Source: Pelagimonas sp.
Lineage (GTDB): Bacteria > Pseudomonadota > Alphaproteobacteria > Rhodobacterales > Rhodobacteraceae
Length of the DNA: 64,000 bases
Reading direction: 5' to 3'
NCBI GenBank assembly: GCA_025210265.1
Contig: JAOASD010000004.1
Location: 186,001 to 250,000, forward strand
Shown: piece after piece, positions 16,871 through 26,407 of the stretch
How the letters are laid out: each line of letters starts with the position of its first letter
How positions within the stretch are numbered: position 1 is the first letter of the stretch
Made by a program: the position numbers and the translations under genes
The notes under the pieces: model-generated
Told to the model about the DNA's origin: nothing
The model's database searches: none
The model's input: only the letters and a program-made list of their open reading frames with translations

Positions 16871-17479
16871 ATGGCGCGAACAGATCACAGCAGCACAGAT
16901 CCGGCAGACCGGCAGGGCGCGGCGGCGGCGTTTTCGACCAGACTGGCGGGGGCCGTGGCGCGGTTGCGCGCGGCGCGGGGCTGGACGTTAGACCAGCTGG
17001 CGGCGCAAAGCGGCGTGTCCCGCGCGGCCTTGTCGCGTTTGGAAAATGGCGAAGTCAGCCCCAGCGCCGAGGTGCTGGCCCGGCTGGCCGGAGCCTATGG
17101 TCTGGGGGTGTCGCAGCTGGTGGCTTTGGCCGAACAGCGCATTGACCCGGTGTTGCGCCGGGCCGATCAGCCGGTGCTGCGCGATGGCGAGGATGGGTCC
17201 AGCTGTCGGTTTGTCTCGCCGCCTCTGGCTGGACTGCGCGCCGCGCTCACGGAACTGCGCCTGCCAGCAGGCAGCCGGTTTGACCGCGATGCGCCAGAGA
17301 TCGCCGGGCAAGAACTGCACCTGTGGGTGCTCTCGGGGCAGGTGACGGTGGTGTTGGAGGGCGCGCGGTATGACCTGTTGCCAGGGGATGCGTTGCGCAC
17401 GCGCCAGCACGGAGGGCTGAGCCTGCACTCCGGTCCAGAGGCGCTGGCCAAGATCCTGCTGCTGCGTGTCGCGCCCTGA
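16871..17479 (+). CDS. XRE-family regulator with cupin sensor domain
   Basis: A 202-residue DNA-binding regulator when started at the ATG at 16871, which has a G-rich site (GTGGGGGCGG) just before it; an in-frame ATG at 16847 lacks one. Residues 24-86 form a helix-turn-helix (RLRAARGWTLDQLAAQSGVS, then SRAALSRLENGEVSPSAEVL). A cupin barrel occupies roughly 115-200, with ELHLWVLSGQVTVVLEGARY and DLLPGDALR as its recognisable strands. Proteins with this layout usually sense a small metabolite and repress nearby catabolic genes. The neighbouring flavoprotein gene is the natural candidate target, but no operator could be identified by eye. Confidence 0.82.
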   Translation: MARTDHSSTDPADRQGAAAAFSTRLAGAVARLRAARGWTLDQLAAQSGVSRAALSRLENGEVSPSAEVLARLAGAYGLGVSQLVALAEQRIDPVLRRADQPVLRDGEDGSSCRFVSPPLAGLRAALTELRLPAGSRFDRDAPEIAGQELHLWVLSGQVTVVLEGARYDLLPGDALRTRQHGGLSLHSGPEALAKILLLRVAP

Positions 17480-17635
17480 TCCTTGTCATGGACCGCCACC
17501 CGCGCTGGCGGGGAGGATCGAAATGGGGTTGGGAAACACTGGCGAGCGTGGGTAAAATGATTTAGACTGTTTTCAGACCCGGAAAACCGGGCAGCCCCAA
17601 ACGGGCATATGTGAGGCAGATCGAGCGGTATTCCC

Positions 17636-18796
17636 ATGACGGAAATGGTCTATGGCACCATCAGCGTGCGTGACGGCGAACCTGTATTGCCCAAATGGTG
17701 GCGCACAGTCGATAAATGGACGCTGACCTGCATCCTTTTGCTGTTCGGGATCGGAATCCTGTTGGGGCTGGCGGCGTCGGTCCCCTTGGCCGAGCGCAAC
17801 AATCTGGCCCCGTTTCATTATGTGCAGCGACAGGCGTTTTTCGGCGGTCTGGCGCTGGCGGCGATGTTCCTGACCTCGATGATGAGCCCGACTTTGGTGC
17901 GGCGTCTTGCGGTGATCGGCTTTCTGGTCAGCTTTGTGGCGCTGGCCATGCTGCCCTTTCTGGGCACGGATTTCGGCAAAGGCGCGGTGCGTTGGTACAG
18001 TCTGGGTTTTGCTTCGGTGCAGCCCTCTGAATTTCTGAAACCCGGTTTTGTGATCGCGGCGGCCTGGCTGATGGCGGCCTCGCAGGATCTGGGCGGCCCT
18101 CCGGGACGGATGTATTCCTTTGTCCTGACTGTGGCGATTGTGCTGATGCTGGCGCTGCAGCCTGATTTCGGGCAGGCGAGCCTTGTGCTGTTTGGCTGGG
18201 GTGTGATGTGGTTTGTGGGCGGCGCGCCGATGATCCTGCTGATCGGTCTTGCGGGGCTTGTGGTGCTGGCGGGCAGCTTTGCCTATGGCCAGTCCGAACA
18301 TTTCGCCCGCCGGATTGATGGGTTTCTGAACCCGGACATCGACCCGACCACCCAGCTGGGCTATGCCACCAATGCGATCCGCGAAGGTGGGTTCTTTGGT
18401 GTGGGTGTCGGCGAGGGGCAGGTGAAATGGAGCCTGCCGGACGCGCATACGGATTTCATCATTGCGGTTGCCGCCGAAGAATACGGCCTGGTGCTGGTGC
18501 TGATGATCATCGCGCTTTACGCCAGCATCGTGGTGCGCTCGCTTTTGCGCCTGATGCGTGAACGCGATCCGTTCATTCGCCTGGCCGGTACGGGGCTGTG
18601 CGCCATGTTTGGCGTGCAGGCGATGATCAATATGGGTGTGGCTGTGCGCCTGCTGCCCGCCAAGGGCATGACCCTGCCATTTGTGTCTTATGGCGGCTCG
18701 TCCCTGATTGCGACGGGCATTGCGGTGGGCATGTTGCTGGCCTTCACCCGGACGCGCCCGCAGGGCGAGATTGGCGACCTTCTGCGCGGGCGCTGA
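17636..18796 (+). CDS. ftsW: cell-division peptidoglycan polymerase FtsW
   Basis: An integral inner-membrane SEDS protein of 386 residues that polymerises lipid II into septal peptidoglycan together with its partner class B transpeptidase. About ten hydrophobic segments are visible. Diagnostic stretches include GAVRWYSLGFASVQPSEFLK, the phrase LQPDFGQASLVLFGWG with the conserved aspartate region, DAHTDFIIAVAAEEYGLVLV, and the C-terminal KGMTLPFVSYGGSSLIATG. The cytoplasmic N-terminus is short. It is the first recognisable dcw gene in the window and is followed, after 185 bases, by murG. The roles of FtsW and RodA are similar, but the dcw location and the signature favour FtsW. Confidence 0.96.
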   Translation: MTEMVYGTISVRDGEPVLPKWWRTVDKWTLTCILLLFGIGILLGLAASVPLAERNNLAPFHYVQRQAFFGGLALAAMFLTSMMSPTLVRRLAVIGFLVSFVALAMLPFLGTDFGKGAVRWYSLGFASVQPSEFLKPGFVIAAAWLMAASQDLGGPPGRMYSFVLTVAIVLMLALQPDFGQASLVLFGWGVMWFVGGAPMILLIGLAGLVVLAGSFAYGQSEHFARRIDGFLNPDIDPTTQLGYATNAIREGGFFGVGVGEGQVKWSLPDAHTDFIIAVAAEEYGLVLVLMIIALYASIVVRSLLRLMRERDPFIRLAGTGLCAMFGVQAMINMGVAVRLLPAKGMTLPFVSYGGSSLIATGIAVGMLLAFTRTRPQGEIGDLLRGR

Positions 18797-18981
18797 GCGC
18801 GCGCTTTGGGTATTTACAAAGCAGAGAAGCGCCAAGCGTTGCGTTTTTCCCCTTGGCGTGGGTCTGTGTGCCGGTCACATGCGGGGCAGATGGGCAAGAA
18901 AGCGCCCATGGCGGGCACAGGATGGACGGGCATGGGGGCTTGGTGTACTGGCGCGTCAAGATGCTGTGACGGAGTGGTGAG

Positions 18982-20100
18982 ATGAGCGAGCGCAAGCCAT
19001 TATTGGTGATTGCTGCCGGGGGAACCGGCGGGCATATGTTCCCGGCGCAGGCTCTGGCCGAGCTGATGCTGCGGCGCGGCTGGCGGGTCAAGCTGTCCAC
19101 CGATGCGCGTGGCGCCCGCTATGTTGGCGGATTTCCCCATACGGTCGAGATTGAAAAAGTGGCGAGTGCCACTTTTGCCCGCGGCGGTGTGCTGGCCAAG
19201 GCGCTGGTGCCGTTCCGCATTGGCGCGGGGATTGTGTCCATGGCGCTGCGGATGCTGCGGGACAAGCCTGATGTGGTTGTGGGCTTTGGTGGCTATCCGT
19301 CCATTCCGGCGCTGTCGGCGGCGACGCTGTTGCGGCTGCCGCGCATGATCCATGAACAAAACGGTGTTCTGGGCCGCGTGAACCAGATCTTTGCCAGCCG
19401 GGTGGATCGGGTTGCTTGCGGCACCTGGCCGACCACGCTGCCCGAGGGTGTTGAGGGCGTGCATGTAGGCAACCCCGTGCGGGGCGCTGTGAAAGAACGT
19501 GCCGCCGCGCCTTATATTCCGCCGGGCCTGTACCCGATGTCGATCCTTGTGATTGGTGGTTCGCAGGGCGCGCGCATCCTGTCGGATGTGGTGCCGCCTG
19601 CCATTGCCAGCCTGCCGATGGAGGCGATCCAGCTGCTGCGCATCAGCCATCAGGCGCGCGACGAAGATGGCGAACGCGTCGCCGCCTTTTACGAAGAGCA
19701 CGCGATCAGCGCCGATGTGCAGCCGTTTTTCACCGATATTCCCAACCGCATGAGCGAAGCCCAGCTGGTGATTTCGCGCTCTGGCGCCTCCAGCGTGGCG
19801 GATATCAGCGTGATCGGGCGGCCCAGCATTCTGGTGCCCTATGCCGTTGCGGCAGGCGATCATCAGACGGTGAATGCGCAGGGGCTGACCGATGCAGGGG
19901 CGGCGATCCGCATCCCCGAAAGCAAACTGACCGTTGAGGCCATGTCGCAGGCGATCCTGTCGATCCTCGACACGCCGGAAGGGGCGGAAATGATGACACG
20001 GGCGGCGCTGAGCGTCGCCAAACCCGACGCCGCCGAAGAGCTGGCGCAAATGGTAGAAGAACTGGTGAAAGGGGCAGGCAATGAAGGATCTGGAACATGA
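18982..20100 (+). CDS. murG: lipid II-forming GlcNAc transferase MurG
   Basis: Transfers GlcNAc from UDP-GlcNAc to lipid I on the inner face of the plasma membrane, making lipid II. The 372-residue protein has the two-domain GT-B layout. The N-terminal glycine loop is [17 protein letters not shown], followed by [16 protein letters not shown] and [15 protein letters not shown]. The C-terminal domain has [16 protein letters not shown] and [20 protein letters not shown], the UDP-GlcNAc site, then [29 protein letters not shown] leader precedes the ATG. The murC frame begins within its last codons, so the two are probably cotranscribed. Confidence 0.97.
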   Translation: MSERKPLLVIAAGGTGGHMFPAQALAELMLRRGWRVKLSTDARGARYVGGFPHTVEIEKVASATFARGGVLAKALVPFRIGAGIVSMALRMLRDKPDVVVGFGGYPSIPALSAATLLRLPRMIHEQNGVLGRVNQIFASRVDRVACGTWPTTLPEGVEGVHVGNPVRGAVKERAAAPYIPPGLYPMSILVIGGSQGARILSDVVPPAIASLPMEAIQLLRISHQARDEDGERVAAFYEEHAISADVQPFFTDIPNRMSEAQLVISRSGASSVADISVIGRPSILVPYAVAAGDHQTVNAQGLTDAGAAIRIPESKLTVEAMSQAILSILDTPEGAEMMTRAALSVAKPDAAEELAQMVEELVKGAGNEGSGT

Positions 20101-20113
20101 GCGGGGGGCAGTG

Positions 20114-21511
20114 ATGCAGGGCGCAACGAAACTTCCGGGTGATGTGGGCCCGATCCATTTTGTCGGCATTGGCGGCATCGGCATGTCCGGCATCGCCGAG
20201 GTGCTTTTGAACCATGGCTATGTGGTGCAGGGCTCTGACCTGAAAGCGTCGAAAATCACCCAGCGGCTTGCGGCGCTGGGGGCGCAGATCCATGTGGGGC
20301 AGCGCGCTGAAAACCTTGAGGGTGCCGAGGTCGTGGTGATCTCCAGCGCGATCAAACCCGGCAATCCCGAACTGGACGAAGCCCGCCGCCGGGGCCTGCC
20401 CGTGGTGCGCCGCGCCGAGATGCTGGCTGAGCTGATGCGCCTGAAATCCAACATCGCCGTGGCCGGCACCCATGGCAAAACCACGACCACAACCATGGTC
20501 GCCACGCTGCTGGATGCGGGCAAGTTCGACCCGACCGTGGTGAATGGCGGGATCATCCATGCCTATGGCTCGAACGCGCGTATGGGCGAGGGCGAATGGA
20601 TGGTGGTCGAGGCCGATGAAAGCGACGGCACCTTCAACCGTCTGCCCGCGACCATCGCCATCGTCACCAATATCGACCCCGAGCATATGGAGCACTGGGG
20701 CAGCATCGAAAACCTGCGCGACGGGTTCTACCAGTTTGTGTCTAACATCCCGTTCTACGGGCTGGCCGTGTGCTGCACCGATCACCCTGAAGTGCAGGCG
20801 CTGGTCGGGCGCGTCACGGACCGCCGTGTGGTGACCTATGGGTTTAACGCGCAGGCCGATGTGCGCGCGATCAACCTGCATTACAAGGCAGGCGTGGCAC
20901 ATTTCGACATTGCCTTTCAGGCGGATGGCGACGTGGTCGAAGGCTGCACTCTGCCCATGCCCGGCGATCACAATGTGTCTAACGCGCTGTCCGCCGTGGC
21001 CGTGGCCAAGCATCTGGGCATGAGTGGCGCAGAGATCCGTGAGGCGCTGGCCGCGTTTGGCGGCGTGAACCGGCGCTTTACCAAGGTAGGCGAGGTCGAT
21101 GGCGTGACCATCATCGACGATTACGGCCACCACCCGGTGGAAATCGCCGCGGTGCTGAAAGCCGCGCGTCAGGCCTGCGAAGGCCGCGTGATCGCAGTGC
21201 ACCAGCCGCACCGCTACACCCGCCTCAGCCACCATTTCGACGAGTTCTGCGCCTGTTTCAACGAGGCCGACGTGGTCGCCATCGCCGAGGTGTTTGCCGC
21301 AGGCGAACAACCGATCGAAGGCGCCAGCCACGAAGACCTAGTCGCAGGGTTGATCCGCCATGGCCATCGCCACGCCCGTGTGCTGGTGGGCGAGGCCGAC
21401 CTGACCCGCCTTGTGCGCGAACAGGCACAGCCGGGGGACATGGTCGTCTGCCTCGGCGCAGGCACGATTTCGGCCTGGGCCAACGCGCTGCCAGAGCGTC
21501 TGAACGCCTAA
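20114..21511 (+). CDS. murC: UDP-N-acetylmuramate--L-alanine ligase
   Basis: Cytoplasmic ATP-dependent ligase that adds L-alanine to UDP-MurNAc, the first step of the stem peptide. The chosen start gives 465 residues beginning [20 protein letters not shown], as in related species; an in-frame ATG at 20081 inside murG would add 11 residues. The N-terminal Rossmann-like domain has the glycine pattern [20 protein letters not shown]. The central ATPase has [19 protein letters not shown] and ADESDGTF. The C-terminal domain has [13 protein letters not shown] and [12 protein letters not shown] hairpin overlaps the stop codon, and a clear intrinsic terminator follows, so the cotranscribed block ends here. 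Confidence 0.97.
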   Translation: MQGATKLPGDVGPIHFVGIGGIGMSGIAEVLLNHGYVVQGSDLKASKITQRLAALGAQIHVGQRAENLEGAEVVVISSAIKPGNPELDEARRRGLPVVRRAEMLAELMRLKSNIAVAGTHGKTTTTTMVATLLDAGKFDPTVVNGGIIHAYGSNARMGEGEWMVVEADESDGTFNRLPATIAIVTNIDPEHMEHWGSIENLRDGFYQFVSNIPFYGLAVCCTDHPEVQALVGRVTDRRVVTYGFNAQADVRAINLHYKAGVAHFDIAFQADGDVVEGCTLPMPGDHNVSNALSAVAVAKHLGMSGAEIREALAAFGGVNRRFTKVGEVDGVTIIDDYGHHPVEIAAVLKAARQACEGRVIAVHQPHRYTRLSHHFDEFCACFNEADVVAIAEVFAAGEQPIEGASHEDLVAGLIRHGHRHARVLVGEADLTRLVREQAQPGDMVVCLGAGTISAWANALPERLNA

Positions 21512-21531
21512 GATTTGCCGCCGCAAATCTT
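21510..21531. repeat. AT-rich hairpin over the murC stop codon
   Basis: AAGATTTGC (21510-21518), loop CGCC, then GCAAATCTT (21523-21531). The nine-base-pair stem includes the last two bases of the murC stop codon. It belongs to a set of similar AT-rich nine-base-pair hairpins at 42030, 44191, 44214, 59439 and 59463. Confidence 0.6.
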
Positions 21532-21581
21532 GCGCGTCGCGCGAGGTGAGAGCGGTTTGCGTATATTCTGAGAGCCAAAAG

Positions 21582-21605
21582 AAAGCCCGCCGATTGGTGG
21601 GCTTT
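21582..21605 (+). terminator. intrinsic terminator after murC
   Basis: AAAGCCCGCC (21582-21591), loop GATT, then GGTGGGCTTT (21596-21605), a ten-base-pair stem with one G-T pair. It runs into TTTTGCTT. It separates murC from the unknown ORF that follows. Confidence 0.8.
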
Positions 21606-21645
21606 TGCTTGTTGCGTGTTGGCGTCAGGTTGGTATGGGTGGGGT

Positions 21646-22932
21646 ATGAATGCAGAAGAGTTTTTTATTTTCTTTGAGGTCGAAGCCGAACGGCTAGGGC
21701 TCTCTCCTAGGCAGTGCCAGTTGCTCGCAGCACGTGCGGCCCTGAGGGTTTTCCCCGTGTTCCCTGGGTTTGCGGACAGACGCATATCTACCATATCGCC
21801 TCTGCCTATCCTACGTGCTCTGATGATTGCGATTTTGCCAAAGGTAGAGAAGGACGGGGAGCTTCGTAATGTGGCGCGTTTTTCTGCACTGGAGGCGCGG
21901 CTCTTTGGTGATAAAGTTTACGTATCTGTGCGAGATACCTTGACGCAGCGCGATAGAGAGCGGCTTGACGATGTCGTACGGGCCGCGGCGGGGGCAGCTA
22001 GGGTATTTTTCGAGGAAGATACGTTTGTTTTCGCAGCGAGGTCCGTCACAGATGCCTATGAGGCCGGCTTGGCGCACCCTATGATTGTTGCGGCGGTACA
22101 AAGAGATTTCGCGACCTTGGAGGCTGGTGGCTCTCTGTTCGCGGAGAGGTTGTTCTTGGGGGATCCGCCAGAGTGGTTTGTGCAGCTGGAAAAACAGATG
22201 CGATCAAATGGGAGTGAAATTCCCGACCGCTGGGATTTCTGGCTCCGATGGTGGGAAGGGATCAAATCGGGCAATCCGATAGATCCTGCCTTGCAGCTTG
22301 CCATCGTGCAGGGGCTGGATGACGAGACCTGGCAGGATCCTGATGCGACCGCCAGGCGAATTGCGGAAATTGAGGCGCAATATTTTGACGGGCTGGGGGC
22401 TTCTTCTACCGGCGAGGGTGCGTCTAAGGTTGCCGTGCCGTATGCGGCCGTCGCTGAGGCCATGACGCGCAACCGTCGTGAGCTACCTGCGGCCACAGGG
22501 GCCGTCCTAGGCTTTATTGAGCTAGAAGTCGAAAGGTTGCAGGCGAAAAATTATCAGAGCGAAGAAGAGGCGCAAGAAAGCAGGCACCAGATACGGGTAT
22601 TGCAAACTATTCATGAGGCCGTTGCTAAGTTGGAGGTGCTTATTCCTGACGGTGTACAGATGAACGAAGCAGACGCAGTCGAGGCTGAGAAGCTAATGCA
22701 ATTGGTTGTGCGGCGTTTCAAGGAATGGCCTAGAAATAAGCCGGGGCATTGCGAAGATAACGCTGCGGATTTGGCCGATACGGTGATTAGATGTGCGCTT
22801 GTCGGGGCTGCAACGCAAATGCTGATACTGATTGGGGCGCACGCCAGTGTGGCTGTGGGCGTCAGCGGCGCTTTGTTTGGCGGGAAAAAGATCATTGAGG
22901 CGATCAAAGCCGGGCCAGCACAAGTGGGCTGA
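21646..22932 (+). CDS. unknown 428-residue protein inserted in the dcw cluster
   Basis: A long ORF from the ATG at 21646 (MNAEEFFIFFEVEAERLGLS); an ATG 30 bases earlier is less likely. The base composition and codon use are visibly less GC-rich than in the mur and fts genes on either side. The N-terminal half is mostly helical. A tryptophan-rich block, WDFWLRWWEGIKSGNPIDPA followed by LQLAIVQGLDDETWQDPDA, occurs near residues 185-225; I recall similar blocks in unnamed alphaproteobacterial proteins, but this is from memory. A charged coiled-coil-like region follows, and the C-terminus is hydrophobic and glycine-rich (ASVAVGVSGALFGGKKIIEA), perhaps a membrane or pore-like segment. It sits behind the murC terminator, so it has its own transcription. 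Function unknown. Confidence 0.7.
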   Translation: MNAEEFFIFFEVEAERLGLSPRQCQLLAARAALRVFPVFPGFADRRISTISPLPILRALMIAILPKVEKDGELRNVARFSALEARLFGDKVYVSVRDTLTQRDRERLDDVVRAAAGAARVFFEEDTFVFAARSVTDAYEAGLAHPMIVAAVQRDFATLEAGGSLFAERLFLGDPPEWFVQLEKQMRSNGSEIPDRWDFWLRWWEGIKSGNPIDPALQLAIVQGLDDETWQDPDATARRIAEIEAQYFDGLGASSTGEGASKVAVPYAAVAEAMTRNRRELPAATGAVLGFIELEVERLQAKNYQSEEEAQESRHQIRVLQTIHEAVAKLEVLIPDGVQMNEADAVEAEKLMQLVVRRFKEWPRNKPGHCEDNAADLADTVIRCALVGAATQMLILIGAHASVAVGVSGALFGGKKIIEAIKAGPAQVG

Positions 22933-22940
22933 TTGTGTGC

Positions 22941-22959
22941 GGTGGGTTGAAAACCCACC
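22941..22959. repeat. GGTGGGTT/AACCCACC stem-loop
   Basis: GGTGGGTT (22941-22948), loop GAA, AACCCACC (22952-22959), followed by CTACGG. It lies nine bases after the stop of the unknown ORF. The sequence resembles a mobile intergenic repeat type common in proteobacterial genomes (recalled, not searched). It may mark the right edge of the acquired segment. Confidence 0.45.
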
Positions 22960-23052
22960 CTACGGTGTTGATTGTCCCCCACCGCCAGCCCCTTGCCTTA
23001 ATCGGGTCTTTCCGGCATCCTGAACCTGCCTCTGGGGGTGCGGAGGACAGGT

Positions 23053-23304
23053 ATGACGATCTCGCTGATTTTGGCGTGTCTTTGGGCTGTGGCGGCGAAT
23101 GTGCTGGCGGCCCTGCCGTCGCGCGACAATCATTGGACCCGCGCCTATATCCTGATCGCGATTGGCATCCCTTTGGTTGGCTTTGTCACCTATGAAAATG
23201 GTCCCTGGATTGGTCTTGCGGTTCTGATCGCCGGGATCAGTGTGCTGCGCTGGCCGGTGCGCTATCTGGGCGCGTGGCTGCGGCGTCAGTTGCGTAGGGG
23301 CTGA
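23053..23304 (+). CDS. DUF2484 family small membrane protein
   Basis: An 83-residue protein from the ATG at 23053; the frame opens five codons earlier. It has three hydrophobic stretches: MTISLILACLWAVAANVLAAL, YILIAIGIPLVGFVTY and WIGLAVLIAGISVLRW, then a basic C-terminus (RYLGAWLRRQLRR), consistent with an inner-membrane protein. This family is characteristic of Rhodobacterales and sits between murC and murB there, as here. Its role is not established; the location suggests a link to cell-wall synthesis or division. It lies 96 bases before murB on the same strand. Confidence 0.8.
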   Translation: MTISLILACLWAVAANVLAALPSRDNHWTRAYILIAIGIPLVGFVTYENGPWIGLAVLIAGISVLRWPVRYLGAWLRRQLRRG

Positions 23305-23400
23305 GCGTTTGGTGCAAGGCCGCCGATACCCACCGCGGCGGGGCCTGATCGGGCCATGCGCCCCCTTGCGCATCGCCTGTGTGCCGCGTAGCACCGGGGC

Positions 23401-24327
23401 ATGGACATGACATCTACGCTTCCCCAGACCCGAGGCCGCCTGACGCCGGCGCAGCCGCTTGACCGTTTGACCTGGCTCCGTGTGGGCGGGCCTGCGGATT
23501 GGTTGTACCAGCCTGCGGATCTGGAGGATCTGGCTGATTTCCTAAGCCAGCTGCCGCAGGATGTGCCGGTTTTCCCGATGGGGGTGGGCAGCAATCTGAT
23601 CGTGCGCGATGGCGGGCTGCGGGCGGTTGTGATCCGGCTTGGGCGCGGCTTTAACGATGTGCAGATCGAGGGCAACCGCGTGATTGCGGGCGCGGCGGCT
23701 CTGGATGCCCAGGTTGCGCGCAAGGCGGCTGCTGCCGGGGTCGACCTGACCTTTCTGCGCACCATCCCTGGGTCTATCGGCGGGGCGCTGCGCATGAATG
23801 CGGGCTGCTACGGATCTTATGTGGCGGATCATCTGGTGCGGGCTAAGGCGGTGACGCGGGCAGGCGAAATCGTCACGCTGACACCGCAGGATCTGAACTT
23901 TCAGTATCGCCAAAGCGATCTGCCCGAGGGCTGGGTGCTGGTCGAGGCTGAGTTCGAAGGCGTCACTGGCGACCCGGATGCGCTGGCCGCCCGGATGGAG
24001 GCGCAGCTGCAAAAGCGCGACGAAACCCAGCCGACCAAGGACCGCACCGCCGGCAGCACTTTTCGCAACCCGGCTGGCTTTTCCAGCACTGGGCGCGCCG
24101 ATGACACCCATGAGCTGAAGGCCTGGAAAGTGATTGACGAGGCGGGGATGCGCGGTGCGACGATTGGCAGCGCGCAAATGAGCCCGAAACATTCGAACTT
24201 TCTGGTCAATACCGGCACGGCCAGCGCCGCCGATCTGGAGGCATTGGGCGAAGAGGTGCGAAAAAAGGTTTTCCAACACAGCGGAATAGAGCTACAGTGG
24301 GAAATCATGCGGGTGGGCGAACCCTAA
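23401..24327 (+). CDS. murB: UDP-N-acetylenolpyruvoylglucosamine reductase
   Basis: Cytoplasmic FAD enzyme that reduces UDP-GlcNAc-enolpyruvate with NADPH to UDP-MurNAc. The 308-residue protein begins the FAD domain with [20 protein letters not shown] and continues with [20 protein letters not shown], the canonical flavin-binding loop. The substrate domain has GIPGSIGG-like [20 protein letters not shown] and the late motifs [14 protein letters not shown] and [13 protein letters not shown], which carry the catalytic serine and the glutamate region. It lacks the tyrosine-loop insertion, so it is a type II-like short MurB. ATG 23401 and ATG 23407 are both possible starts. Confidence 0.96.
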   Translation: MDMTSTLPQTRGRLTPAQPLDRLTWLRVGGPADWLYQPADLEDLADFLSQLPQDVPVFPMGVGSNLIVRDGGLRAVVIRLGRGFNDVQIEGNRVIAGAAALDAQVARKAAAAGVDLTFLRTIPGSIGGALRMNAGCYGSYVADHLVRAKAVTRAGEIVTLTPQDLNFQYRQSDLPEGWVLVEAEFEGVTGDPDALAARMEAQLQKRDETQPTKDRTAGSTFRNPAGFSSTGRADDTHELKAWKVIDEAGMRGATIGSAQMSPKHSNFLVNTGTASAADLEALGEEVRKKVFQHSGIELQWEIMRVGEP

Positions 24328-24584
24328 AGGGGGTTCTCAACCGTAGCGGGTAAGGTGATCGGGTAAAGACGGCAAAAGCCGCGCATCCCTGATTGATGCA
24401 TTCCGCAGCAAGACGACCAGCGGCAACAGGCAAAGGGCCGCAAAATACGCCGGAAAACGGCGATTTAGGCAGAGCAGGCCTCGTGATTTCGACGCATGGA
24501 TTCTGCCTGTTTAAAGGTGATGGCGGGCTGTTTGGCCTGTTTTAGAACAAGTGACCGGGAAACCCGGCAGGCAGTGAGGCAAAG

Positions 24585-25505
24585 ATGGGCGTGTCGGGCA
24601 GGACATTCCAGAAAGTGGCGCTATTGAAGGGCGGGCCGTCGGCCGAGCGCGAGGTCTCGCTGGTCTCGGGCCGGGAATGCGCGGCTGCACTGCGTGGCGA
24701 AGGCTATGAGGTGATCGAGATCGACGCCGGGCCGGATCTGGTGGTGCAGCTGGAGCAGGCCGCGCCGGATGTGGTGCTCAACGCGCTGCATGGCCGCTGG
24801 GGCGAAGATGGCTGTGTGCAGGGGCTGCTGGAATGGCTGAAAATCCCCTACACGCATTCCGGTGTGCTGGCGTCGTCGCTGGCGATGGACAAGGAGCGCA
24901 CCAAAATCGCCTATCGCGCGACGGGCCTGCCTGTGGCGGACAGCCTTTTGGCGGATAAATCTGCCGTGATGGCGGGGCACGTCATGGCGCCGCCCTATGT
25001 GGTCAAACCCTATAACGAAGGGTCGTCGGTCGGGGTCTATCTGGTGGATGAGCACGCCAATACCCCGCCGCAGCTGGCGCAGGATATGCCCGACACGGTG
25101 ATGGTCGAGGCGTTTATTCCGGGGCGCGAGCTGACCACCACGGTGATGGGGGATCGCGCGCTTGGCGTGACGGAAATCCTGACCGATGGTTGGTATGATT
25201 ACGATGCCAAGTACAAGACCGGCGGATCACGCCATGTCTGCCCCGCCGACATCCCCGACGACATCACCCAGGCCTGTCTGGATTACGCCCTGCGCGCCCA
25301 TCAGGCGCTGGGATGCCGGGGTGTGACGCGCACCGATTACCGCTGGGACGACAGCCGCGGTCTGGACGGTCTGATCCTGCTGGAAACCAACACCCAGCCC
25401 GGCATGACGCCGACCTCGCTGTCGCCTGAACATGCGGGTCTGGCGGGGATGAGCTTTGGCCAGTTCTGCGCCTGGATGGTGGAGGATGCCTCATGCGATC
25501 GCTAA
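24585..25505 (+). CDS. ddl: D-alanine--D-alanine ligase
   Basis: Cytoplasmic ATP-grasp ligase that joins two D-alanines for the end of the peptidoglycan stem peptide. The protein has 306 residues, the usual size for the DdlB type. The N-terminus VALLKGGPSAEREVSLVSGR binds the first D-alanine. The ATP-grasp core includes YVVKPYNEGSSVGVYLV, MVEAFIPGRELTTTVMGDRA and YDYDAKYKTGGSRHVCPADI. The C-terminal metal site is LILLETNTQPGMTPTSLSPE. GAGGCAAAG precedes the ATG. The end overlaps the ftsQ start by 13 bases, so the two are translated from one message. The preceding 257-base spacer (24328-24584) shows no gene. Confidence 0.97.
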   Translation: MGVSGRTFQKVALLKGGPSAEREVSLVSGRECAAALRGEGYEVIEIDAGPDLVVQLEQAAPDVVLNALHGRWGEDGCVQGLLEWLKIPYTHSGVLASSLAMDKERTKIAYRATGLPVADSLLADKSAVMAGHVMAPPYVVKPYNEGSSVGVYLVDEHANTPPQLAQDMPDTVMVEAFIPGRELTTTVMGDRALGVTEILTDGWYDYDAKYKTGGSRHVCPADIPDDITQACLDYALRAHQALGCRGVTRTDYRWDDSRGLDGLILLETNTQPGMTPTSLSPEHAGLAGMSFGQFCAWMVEDASCDR

Positions 25506-26407
25506 ACGCCGAGGCCCCGCCGCAAGACCCCCAGGAACCCCGCATGGCGCGGCTGGATCCGTCGGGGTCGCGGTTGAAATACCGGATGGAGCGGCTCATG
25601 CTGACGCCGCTCTTTCGCTTTGCGCTGCGGGTCGGGCTGCCCTTTGGGGTCTGCTTTGGCGGGGCGATGGCGTGGTTCGCCAATGACGACAATCGCGAAA
25701 GTTTCTCTCTGCTGCTCAGCGACCTGCGCGCGCAGATCCAGGAACGCCCTGAATTTCAGGTGAAGCTGATGGCCGTGGACGGGGCCGGGCCGGGCGTGTC
25801 CGAAACCATCCGCCAGATTCTGCCGCTGGATTTCCCGATCAGCTCGTTTGATCTGGATCTGGACCAGATGCAGCGCGATGTGGTGGCGTTGAATGCGGTG
25901 GAAACGGCGCAGCTGCGCATCCGTCAGGGCGGTGTCCTGCAGATCGACGTGACTGAACGCCAGCCTGCGGTGCTGTGGCGCGGCACGCTGGGGCTGGTGA
26001 TGCTGGACGATGGCGGCGTGCTGGTCGGGCCGGTCAGTGCGCGGGCGAGCCGCCCGGACCTGCCGGTGATCGCGGGCGAGGGGGCAGAAGACGCGGTCGA
26101 CGAGGCGCTGGCGCTGGTCGCGGCGGCGGGGCCGTTAACCGCCCGGTTGCGCGGGTTCGAACGGATCGGCGCGCGGCGCTGGGACGTGGTGCTGGATCGC
26201 GGGCAGCGCCTGATGCTGCCCGAAACCGGCGCGGTACAGGCGCTGGAGCGCACAATCGCCATGGATCAGGCGGTGAATATGCTGGCGCGGGATGTGTCGG
26301 TCGTGGATCTGCGACTGTCCCAGCGCCCAACACTTAGAATGAATGAAAACGCCGCGCAGGAAATGCTGCGCATCAAGGCGATCGAGGCAGGCGGAGAGCA
26401 AGGGTAA
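25493..26407 (+). CDS. ftsQ: divisome protein FtsQ
   Basis: A bitopic inner-membrane protein that links cytoplasmic and periplasmic divisome proteins (FtsA side to FtsB/FtsL). It has 304 residues with a cytoplasmic N-terminus rich in proline and arginine, a transmembrane helix at about residues 43-62 (FALRVGLPFGVCFGGAMAWF), a POTRA-like region around FQVKLMAVDGAGPGVSETIR, and the FtsQ beta domain with LRIRQGGVLQIDVTERQPAV. It overlaps ddl by 13 bases and shares one base with the ftsA start (TAATG), a tight translational coupling. Confidence 0.92.
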   Translation: MRSLNAEAPPQDPQEPRMARLDPSGSRLKYRMERLMLTPLFRFALRVGLPFGVCFGGAMAWFANDDNRESFSLLLSDLRAQIQERPEFQVKLMAVDGAGPGVSETIRQILPLDFPISSFDLDLDQMQRDVVALNAVETAQLRIRQGGVLQIDVTERQPAVLWRGTLGLVMLDDGGVLVGPVSARASRPDLPVIAGEGAEDAVDEALALVAAAGPLTARLRGFERIGARRWDVVLDRGQRLMLPETGAVQALERTIAMDQAVNMLARDVSVVDLRLSQRPTLRMNENAAQEMLRIKAIEAGGEQG

